A DNA stretch of 64,000 nt from Vitis vinifera (taxonomy: Eukaryota; Streptophyta; Magnoliopsida; Vitales; Vitaceae), in contig NC_081822.1 of the NCBI RefSeq assembly GCF_030704535.1, forward strand, positions 36,106,001 through 36,170,000, written 5' to 3'. Each line of letters opens with the position of its first letter. Within the stretch, counting starts at the first letter, position 1. A program made the translations under genes and the position numbers. Below, piece after piece: positions 54,857 through 64,000 of this stretch. The notes beneath the pieces were generated by a model. The model saw only the letters and a program-made list of their open reading frames with translations, searched no databases and was not told where the DNA came from.

Positions 54857-55927
54857 TCAAATTAATAAATCATCAAAATCGAAATGAAAAGCATAAACAC
54901 AGTCGTCGTGACAAATTTTATCGCAGAATAGCTCGTGTTCAACCTCGCGAGCAACCTCGCGGTTATACACAAAAGCGGATAGTTCCCCAAGTCCTATGCT
55001 CGACCCTTCACACATGAATGAAGGAATATGTGAAGCAAGCTCCAATATCTCGGCATCATCACCACGAAAACCCCGGCAGTCCCTGATGTCTAAATGCACA
55101 AGCTGTTTGCAGCCCTGCAATATCATCACTACAGCTTCCTTCTCAAAGTCTGCTCCATGTAGATCCAAGTACTTAAGTTTTGGCAGTGAAGCAACTATGC
55201 CCAATGCTTCATCTTTCCTAATGTAGGAATATGGAGCTGATAGCCAAATGAAGTTGTTGCAGTGAAGACCGATCTGTGGTAGGAGTCGTAGGACAGACTT
55301 CACGTGAAATTTCCCTATTCTCATCCTTTCCAAGCTTTTCCACTTGCTTACAAATTTTGGAATAATATGTTTGATAGAAGAATTATACAAACCCACATCC
55401 AAAACCTTTAATATGGGACACCTACAAATCACAATTCACTTCATATGAAGCCACTTCTTGAATTTTGGAAAATTTTAAGATCAATAAGTACTGCTCTGTA
55501 GAACTATATCTTAAAGTCAAAATGATGATGTTTTTCAATATAATAATGTAAAAGCCAAGATGCCTTACTCGTTTGCAATATACTCCAGTGCCTCCTTGGT
55601 GCAGTGTTTGGGGAGTTTGATGACTGTGGCACATCCACAGCTACGGTTAACTATGAACTTCATGAATGCAGTGACAGACAAGTTTTCTTGATATGTAGTC
55701 ACTAACCTCTCTGCAAAGCCCCTGTCGGGGCTGTCTTCTTCCCATATATCGTCAGGTTTGATGTATTCAGGAAAAATAAGATGCCCCCAGCACTGAGGTT
55801 CGCGGCTCGCTTTATACCAAGGCTTGCATACAAAGGGAACATCCAACAACAACGACTCCATTCCCACTCTTCCAAATACATTCACCAAAATATCCATGTT
55901 TAACTCCTCCCATTTTCGTTCCTCCAT
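54857..55927 (-). CDS. F-box/LRR-repeat protein, type A gene 9
   Basis: 307 residues from exons 55927-55569 (359 nt) and 55421-54857 (565 nt), 924 nt with matching phases. It starts MEERKWEELNMDILVNVFGR after TTAG. F-box exon nearly identical to gene 6 (CKPWYKASREPQCWGHLIFP, FIVNRSCGCATVIKLPKHC). LRR exon clearly more diverged than between genes 6 and 8: CPILKVLDVGLYN, WKSLERMRIGKF, LPKLKYLDLHGADF, CKQLVHLDIRDCRGF, C-terminus DDCVYAFHFDFDDLLI. The sharp contrast, with exon 1 and the whole 5' flank like gene 6 but exon 2 and the 3' flank different, suggests a recombination or gene-conversion boundary in or near the intron. Confidence 0.87.
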
Positions 55928-56677
55928 CTAAGAGAGCAAATTAAAAATCACATCCCAAATTTTCCGTCTTTTTAATGCTATTTCATACTGGTTTTTGTTG
56001 GAATATTTTCAAGAAAAAGTTGCATGCATATAGGTTAAATGCGAGTCTATATTAAAATAACAGCCCCATGAAACCACATATATCCTTAAGATATTGCAAT
56101 TTTCAGGTAAACAAAACCGAGAACAGAGAATATAAGCTATACATACCATACATAGAACTAAAGCATCTTAAGATGTGTCCAGTATTTAAATGCCCAAGTT
56201 GGAATGAATAAGAACGACAATGGCAATGAATCAAAATTCTAAGTGCAAGAATGGATAATGAAAATCCTTGTAAGTACAAGTTTTAATTCTATGATAATCA
56301 ACTTCCTATTCTTATTGTAATTCTAATCCAAAATCCCTAATGAACATAGAACGAAATATTTTTCCTACTCTCATTATCGATTTCAACATTCAATGTGCCC
56401 AAGGATCCATACACAACTAGACAAAAGGAATTTTTTTTATCTAAATATCATCGATTCTCAATTGAGATTCTAAAGGAATTGGTCCATAATGAATGTAAAA
56501 AATTTGTGAAAATAACCAATATATCATACAGGCCTCATGCTTTGTTTGGTACAATTTACGATCTAAAGTAGATTCTAAATTAATGGAACAACACCCATCT
56601 TCCAACAAAACTGAAAATTGAAAAATTAGCCCAATAATATCATACAAAATAATAAGCAGCAACTGGCAAAGAACGAT

Positions 56678-56681
<4 letters not shown>

Positions 56682-56738
<57 letters not shown>
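56682..56738. repeat. Expanded TA microsatellite
   Basis: About 28 TA units, against about 11 in the otherwise near-identical copy at 37,181-37,202. Confidence 0.9.
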
Positions 56739-56743
<5 letters not shown>

Positions 56744-56942
56744 AATGAGGTTGATGGATAGAAGCTTGAACCTCAAATCGATCCAACTCAACATGGGGAA
56801 TTTGATTATCAATTTAGATTTTTATTCCATCAACTAAAATTAAACATTTCAAAAGCAAAAAAATACTAAGAAAGAAGAAAAAAAAATTGCAACAAAATTT
56901 GATGAATGAAGAGAAAGAAGAAATGCAAAATAATGGATTTAC

Positions 56943-57018
56943 CTAAAGCTAATCTGTGAGAAACTGAAGCGGCAGCAAGAGTTGTGGGGTGATCTCAGTG
57001 ACCAAGGAGAGGGTAAAG
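56943..57018 (-). other. Putative non-coding first exon of type A gene 9
   Basis: Same as 37405: core CTTCAGTTTCTCACAG and donor CTTTAG|GTAAAT at 56943/56942. Confidence 0.6.
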
Positions 57019-58819
57019 GTTATAAAATCAGTGAGGCTTGTCTTCGTTGACTTGACTGAACACCAAAGAGAGAAGACCGCGACAAAGCCCAAAAAAAAAA
57101 AAAAAATTAATGATTTTTCCTCACATCCACCAAGTTACACCATTAAAAAAAAATTATTTTTAAAAGTTTTACGACAAGCGCTGTTTTTTAAAATAGGAAA
57201 CAAAAAATAGTTTTTAAATGTTTTTTTTAAAACAATGATGTTTGGAAGGATACTTTAAAAAATAGGTTTTTAAAATAAAAAAACAAGAAACTTGTTTGAA
57301 TGAAAGAATTTATATTGTTTTTAAAAATAATGTCTTACTTTTATTTTATAAATTTGATTTATAATAATATGAAATTAAATTCAAGTTAAGTCTTATTAAA
57401 AAATAAAAATTAAATATACGTATAATTTAAAGATAAATATATTTTTTAAAATTATGAAACAATTTTTTTTATTCTAGTGAAACAAAAATTACTATAAGAT
57501 AAAAATAATTTTAATATTTATTTTTAATAAAAATAAAATAATTAATTTTATTATTATTTTTAATTTATTGTTTGATCTTATGCATGTTTTTAAAAATTGA
57601 AGCCTTATTGAAAATAAAAATAATTTTGTAATTACAAATTAATTAAAAAAATAAATAGTTTTTAGTAAAACATAAATAGAAATATTATAATAAAATCATA
57701 AATTATATTTTTAGTAGAACATATACTATTTTATGATATGTTAGAAACATAAGGATATTAATATCTTTGCATTTTTTTTTGGTTAAAAATGAATAACGAA
57801 TAAAATTTTACCTTTTTAATATATAAATGAGTCAATTTTTTATATTATATATGCACACATTTAGTACTCAATTTTAAACATAATATTTTAGAATATTTTG
57901 ATTTAATATATATAATTAATTGGATTGGTTTTCTATTGCAAATTATTCATAAAAAATGAAAAAAAATTATTAAAAAAGTTAAAGCATTAATTATGTTTTA
58001 CTCAATTTATATTCTATTTACTTAGTGATTTTTTTTTTTTAAAAAAAAACTGTTGTGTGTATAAATAATAATGAAGTCATGACTCATGGTATATCGGTTT
58101 TTCTCTCTTATTTATTTTTCAATAATTAGACTTATTTTTTAGTTTTAAATTATTTTAAAAAATTATTAAACTCATTAATAAATTCAATAAAAAACATTGA
58201 TTTGAAGTTCATTTTTTTAATGGAAAAATTTATAAAATTTTAATTATATGCAAGAAAGAAATAATAGAGTCATTATAAACTAATTTTTATCCATAAATTT
58301 ATGGTATTAATAAGTTTATTATTTGAGTTTTAAATTATTCTTAAAAATTATTGGACTTGTTAATGAATTCAACACATTAACTCTTATTTAATTCGAAGTT
58401 TATTTGCCTAATGAAAAAAAATCGAAAAATAATGATTTTATATAAAAAAAAAAAGAAACAATAGAGTTGTTTTAAACCAATTTTTGTTCATAATTTTTTT
58501 TTTGTATTAAATGAGGTTATTATTTAAATTTTAAATTATTTTTAAAAATTAGTAGAATTGTTAACAAATCCAATACATTATGTCTTGTTTAATTTGGAGT
58601 TAATTTGTTTAACAAAAAAAAAATCAAAAAATAATAATTATATGTAGAAGAGAAATATTAGAATATGCATGTGTTTTTATTATCTTTAAAACTTGTTAAA
58701 AACAATTTTTACTTGTTTTTTTATTTTACTTTGTTTTTAAAAATTGGAAACAAAGAATAATAACCAAACAGTGTTATGAATTTTTAAAAATTATTTTATG
58801 TTTTTAAAAATAGAAAATA

Positions 58820-60253
58820 ATTTTTAAAATATTTTCTTCTTTTAAATAATTTCAAGAGCCAAAACATAGCTTTAGAGTGTGTGCTAAATATCATTGATTT
58901 TCATGGATCATATTATGAAGAAATTAATTGATATATATATATATATAAACATAATGATATTGATGGATTGAAGCTTGAACCTCATATAGATCTAACTAGT
59001 GCAGCAAAATTTGATGAACGAAGAGAAGTAAGAAATGTAAAATGATGGATATACCTAAGCTGATGAGATCGAAACTGAAGCAGCAAGAGTCGTGGGGAGA
59101 GCTTTATATAGATCCAACTCAACGTGAGGAATTTTGACCATCACAGATCTAATATTCTTAGTCTATCAACTAAATTTCAAAACCCAAAATAAAAAAGAAG
59201 AAAAATTTGCAGCAAAATTTGATGAATGAAGAGAAATTAAGAAGAAAAGTAAAATAATGGACATACCCGAAGTTGATCTATGAGAAACCGAAGCAGCAAC
59301 AGTAATGGGGATATCTCTGTTTGAGAGCGATTAAAGGTTGCAGACTGAAGACTAAAGGGAGAGTAGTCCGAAAAGGAAATGATTTTTCCTCCCATCCACT
59401 AAGATAATACACTATTAAAACTTTATCCCCTTTTAAAAGTGATAGATATATTTGAACTTTGAAGGTCTGGAAATGGATACCTCTCCTTAGGTTAATTATT
59501 AATTGGTCAATTTAATGTGGACAAGGGGCATCTGCTATGACAGCAACCATGTGCTCCCTTCTGCTTAGTGCTTAAGCTCTCTTCTGGGATAGGCTGAAGA
59601 GTAAAGAAGAAAAAGGAAAAGTTAAAAAAGGAAGAGTAAAGAAGGAAAAGGGCAAGAGAAAGGGAAAGTTAAAAAAATGGAGAAAAATAAGGGGAGAAAG
59701 AATAATAACAGTAGATGGGAAATCCTTGGAAGTTAATTTTGGAAATACAAAGTGGATTGTATTAGATTTTTAATTATAATTTAGTTACATTTGAATTAAG
59801 GAGATGAAAAACTTAGTGCTATGTTTTGTTGGAAGAGAGTTTGAGAAAGAAAATAGAGGAAAAAACAAAAGGAAAGAAATATGAAAAATTATAAAATTTT
59901 TCTTTTATTTGAGTGTTAATGAAAAAATTTAAAATAAAATAAATAAATTTGTGATCAAAAATGGACTTTTTCCTAAATCTTTCCATCTTTTCTCAAGAAA
60001 AATATAGAGATGATATTTTAAGATTTTTTATTTTTTTCTTGACTTTTTTTTTTTGACTTTTTATGATATCAATGTTAGAGTACATGATATGTATTATTAG
60101 CTCTAATCTTTTAAGTATTTTGAAAATTGATTGTTTAATATAGTCTTAAAGTCTTGTTTGACATGAGGTCATATATTTGAACCTCAATGTGTGCATATTT
60201 ATTATTAATCCTAAAATTGCTACTTTTTTCCTTAACTTATTAAGTATATATAT
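58820..60253. repeat. Third copy (S3) of the spacer/first-exon segment
   Basis: Very close to S2 (39,150-40,602). It carries first-exon cassettes with donor sides at 59055 and 59267, and it ends at the same LINE junction as S2. Confidence 0.85.
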
Positions 60254-63200
60254 ATTTTTTTATAAGTAAAGAGAAATATATTAAACAGAAAGAGGAGACA
60301 CCAAACTAGTGCCCTCTAGGTATACAGGGAGTATACAAAAGCAGTCCATAGACTCCAAACCAAGGAAGGGGAAAAAACAACCCCTACCCTTACTTAGATC
60401 CTAGCCACTCAAAAAAGCTAACAAGAGAACAAGGGCTCAAAACTATAAACACCCTAACCTAAGACCACATATTACATATAAAAGAATGTTTTAGCCTTTG
60501 GAGTGAAAACACCTCATCCCCAAAAGCCAACAAATTTCTTTCCTTCCATATTGACCAAAATATACATAAGGGGGCCATTTGCCACGCCTTTTTACGGGTT
60601 TTCCCCACAAACGCTCTATGCCATCCAACGAGAGTTTCTTTAACTGAACTAGAGAGAACCCAAGCCACACCAAAGAGAGAAAAAAGAAGATTCCACAATG
60701 CCCGCGTCTTAACACAATGAAGTAAAAGGTGATCCACCGTTTTTGCTTCAGAAAGGCAAAGAAAACACCTATTTGCCAAAGAGTACCCTCTCCTTTGGAG
60801 TTGCTCCAAAGTTAAGATTTTGCCTCAGGAGGCTTCCCAAGCGAAGAAAGCTACCTTAGGAGGCATATACGCTCTCCAAATACTATCATAAGAAAACAAA
60901 GCAAATCCTCTAGGCTCCAGAATAGAATAGAACGACTTGATTGACAAATCTCCACTTCTAGATGTTGTCCAAACCACCTTATCCTTGTCCTCCCTTTGCA
61001 CCCTAAAGACTTGGATTTTTAGCATAAACCGTTCCACCATCTCAATTTCCCAATCATTAAACGCCCTTGAGAAAAGAGGGGTCCAATCATCCCCTACACC
61101 ATCTGGGTTCCACACATCCGATACCCAGACATCTTTAGCCAGGGAAATGGCAAGTAAAGAAGGGAAGGACTCACAAAAAGGGCTCATCTCCACACCAGTT
61201 ATCTTTCCAGAATCTCACTCTCCTACCATTACCCACGCGGTAGGCTAAACTGCTATTCATACCTAACCACTCATTTCTAATAACTTTCCAAAGCCCTACT
61301 CCATGCCTCCCACTTATGGCTCGAGTACACCATCCCCCATCCTCTACTCCATATTTTTTACTGATCGCTTGCTTCCACAAAGCCTCACTTTCAATGGCAA
61401 AGCACCAATTCCACTTACTTAAGAGAGCTTTATTCATCAAAGCTAAATTTCTCACCCCCAAACCACCTTTCTTTCTTTCCAGACAAACCAAGTTCCACCT
61501 AACAAGATGTGACCTCTGTTCAAGTGCACCTCCCCTCCCACAGGAAGTCCCTCTGAATCTTCTCCAACTTCAGCCTTATTTTTTTGGGAAAAAAGAAAAG
61601 AGACATGAAGTAAACCAGCAAACTAGATAGAGTGCTCGAATTAGGGTGAGTTTTCCCCCTTTTGATATATATTGTCCTTTCTACATAACCAGCCTTTTCC
61701 GAAACCTGTCTTCAACACTATCCCATACCACCTTTGATTTGAAGGGTGCCCCCAAAGGCAAACCCAAATGATAGGAAGGCAAACCACCCACTTTGCAGCC
61801 CAACTCCAAAGCTAAATCCTCTATATCATTCAATCTCCCCATCGGAATAAGCTTACTCTTGTCCAAGTTAACTCTCAACCCTGAGCAAGCCTCAAACCAC
61901 ATGAGAAGCCAGCTTAGATTCGTCGACTGATCCTGAGACTCCTCACAAAACACCAAGGTGTCATCCACAAAAAAAAAAAACAAGTGAGATATCAGAATCC
62001 CTTCTCCACCCCTACCTCTTACTCTCCACCTTGATAAAAAGCCCCCACTAATGGCCCTTCTCATTAAGCAACTAAACACCTCCATAACTATCACGAACAG
62101 ATAAGGGGATAAGGGGTCTCCTTGTCTCAAACCCCTTGAACTTTGGAAAAATCCCGAGGGAGAACCATTTATAAGAATAGAGTATCTTACAATAGAGATA
62201 CACCACTTTATCCACTTAATCCATCTTTCCCCAAAGCCCATTTTTTTGAGCACGCCAACAAGAACTTTCAACAGACGTGATCATAGGCCTTCTCTATATC
62301 CAACTTGCACATCACACCCCCTTGATTGTTTTTCAACCTGGAATCCACAACCTCATTTGCAATAAAAAAATGCATCAAGAATTTGTCTATCCTCCACAAA
62401 GGCATTTTGGGGTTCCGAAATCACTTTTCCCATTACCTTCTTGATTCTATTTGCTAACACCTTGGCCAACAACTTGTAAAGGCTTTCCACAAGGCTAATC
62501 GGACTGAAATCTTTCAAATATTCTGCACCTCCCTTCTTAGGGACTAAAACCAAGAAGGTGGCATTTAGAGATTTAACAAATCTGCCCCTTTCATGAAATT
62601 ATCTAAAAAAGCGCATAATCTCAATCTTTACCACATCCCACCCAAAAAGCCAAAATGCCATGGTAAAACCATCCGATCTCGGGGCTTTGTCTTTGCCTAG
62701 ATCTGTAAGAGCTTCAAACATCTCTTTCTTCAAGAAAGGATTCTCCAACCCCTCAGTCTCACTGTTATCTAACCCCATAAAGGACAACCCGTCGATATTA
62801 GGGCGTCACCCCTCTTCTTCCGAGTACAACTTTTGAAACGCCTCCACCACACTGTTTTTTAAATTATTTTCCTCTGAGTGCCAACAGCCATTAACTTTCA
62901 ACCTGGACATCCAGTTTCTTCTACTATGAGCATTTGTCATCCTATGAAAAAATATGGTATTATTGTCCCCCTCTTTCAGCCACAACTCTCTAGACTTCTG
63001 CCTCCAAAAAATCTCTTCCCTCATCACCTAAGACTTGTGGGACTCCCTTGCTCCATTTCTTGCTTCACATTCTTCCATATTTAAAGCTGCATATTTCTCC
63101 TTTTCATCCCAATGCTCAACCTGCATAAGAACTTCACCCTTTTTAGTCTCAACGATCTCAAACTCTTCTTTATTCCAAATCTTTAGAATATTTTTAAGGG

Positions 63201-64000
63201 CCCTCAATTTAGCATCTAAAATGTAGCAGGATGTCCTTGTAAATTTTAAACTTCCCCACCAAATCTTCATCTTGTCTTTGAAACCCTCCTCCTCCAACCA
63301 CATATTCTCAAATCTGAAAGGGGAAGGTCCCTTCTTCAACCCTCCTCTTTTTAGGAGGACCGGGAAATGATTCGAGACATATCTGGGGAGAATACTTTGC
63401 ACAACCCCATTGCATAGATTATCCCAGTTGTCTGTCACTAAGAACCTATCCAGCCTCGACTGGACCTGGTTATTCAAGCCTCCTCTCCAAGTAAACGGTC
63501 CTCCCATTAAAGGAAAATCCCTCAATTCCAAATCCTCTAACACTTCTGAGAATCTCCTCATTGAAGCAGTAAGCCCACCTTCCCTACTGCGTTCTTCTGG
63601 AAACCTTACCAAATTGAAATCCCCTCCCACACACCAAGGGTCACTCCATAGCCCTTTAACTGACCCAAGTTCCTCCCAGAAATCCTCTCTATCTCTACTA
63701 CATACCGGCCCATACACACCAGTGAACACCCACACTACACCATCCACACAATTTTTAAACCGACACGAAATTGAGAAACCCCTTCTTCCCAGTCAACCAG
63801 CTCCACTATTCTATTGTCCCAGAATACCAAAATACCCCCAACTGCACCCCTAGAATTGACTGCTCTCCACTCTATGTTTCTTCCCACCCTTAGACTACGA
63901 ACAAGCCTCGTAGTCATTTCTTTAATTTTAGTTTCCTGTAAACAAACCACGCCCACTCTCTAGGATTTAATGACTGACTTGATAATCTTCCTTTTATCCA
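60254..64000 (-). mobile_element. LINE C, duplicate of LINE B (cut by the window end)
   Basis: Same left junction as LINE B, down to the flanking bases, and close sequence identity throughout. It therefore arose by segmental duplication, not by a second insertion. The 5' part lies beyond 64,000. ORF2 is broken: the catalytic motif reads FVDD (near 61,960, after a run of A on the plus strand that also shifts the frame). Confidence 0.9.
60459..63956 (-). pseudogene. LINE C ORF2 (endonuclease/reverse transcriptase), broken
   Basis: Endonuclease at 63956-63028 (VCLQETKIKEM, VFTGVYGPVCS, GDFNLVRFPEE, FTWRGGLNNQVQSRLDRF), better preserved than in LINE B. Reverse transcriptase at 62787-61681 ([54 protein letters not shown]). 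zf-RVT-like region at 61193-60459 (SLANRCFLCLSEAKTVDHLLLHC, a Cys/His zinc-binding pattern). Several stops and frameshifts, some shared with LINE B and some private. Confidence 0.88.

Larger units (their letters stand above)
55928..58819. repeat. 5' spacer of type A gene 9
   Basis: Near-identical copy of 36,383-39,149. Visible differences are a much longer TA microsatellite (about 56,682-56,738 against 37,181-37,202) and a larger AT-rich array (about 58,060-58,640). It contains the first-exon cassette at 56943. No gene was seen; the 123-codon ORF across the TA repeat is low complexity. Confidence 0.75.

Noticed and set aside
56441-56812. 123-codon ORF with a Tyr-Ile repeat
   Set aside because: Produced by the TA microsatellite; interrupted in the twin copy at 36,942-37,163.
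60254-64000. LINE C as an independent insertion
   Set aside because: Its junction and flanks are the same as those of LINE B, so it came with the segmental duplication.

Overview
This is nuclear plant DNA, most like grapevine (Vitis) or a close woody relative. The reasons are AT-rich intergenic sequence, two- and three-exon genes with GT-AG introns, L1-type LINEs, a Mutator-like (MULE) element, solo LTRs and a tandem family of F-box/LRR genes. The species call is inference from the look of the repeats and proteins; no search was run. No tRNA, rRNA or prokaryotic feature was seen.

Layout. 1-4.3 kb: a very long solo LTR (165-4281) with a 5-bp target duplication. 5.0-6.3 kb: F-box/LRR gene 1, intact. 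6.7-24.9 kb: two tandem units, each made of a spacer plus an F-box/LRR gene copy. Unit 1 has a complete MULE (7935-13727) in its spacer and a dead gene copy (about 14127-14850). Unit 2 has a full-length L1-type LINE (16114-21967) in its spacer and an intact gene copy (24000-24849). Each unit preserves the empty site of the other unit's transposon.

25-64 kb: a recently duplicated, near-identical array. The basic block has three parts: a 'type B' gene (a transposase-derived N-terminal domain spliced to an F-box/LRR), a 'type A' F-box/LRR gene, and a long 5' spacer with repeated non-coding first-exon cassettes. Type B copies lie at 31.6-34.2 kb (broken) and 46.2-48.7 kb (intact). Type A copies lie at 35.3-36.4, 49.8-50.9 and 54.9-55.9 kb (all intact), with an exon remnant at 26.9-27.3 kb. 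A 5'-truncated LINE sits in the second spacer (40.6-45.3 kb) and was copied with it to 60.25-64 kb, where the window cuts it. The first spacer keeps the site without the LINE, so the insertion falls between two rounds of duplication.

How the genes work together. All genes read on the minus strand. They encode putative substrate receptors of SCF ubiquitin ligases: the F-box would bind SKP1/ASK and the LRRs a target. The most interesting object is the type B gene. Its F-box exon has lost the family ATG (ATG to ATT) and joins in phase 0 to an upstream exon encoding the N-terminal PB1-like domain of plant MULE transposases. The result is a predicted 445-residue transposase-domain/F-box/LRR protein, intact in one copy and frameshifted in the other.
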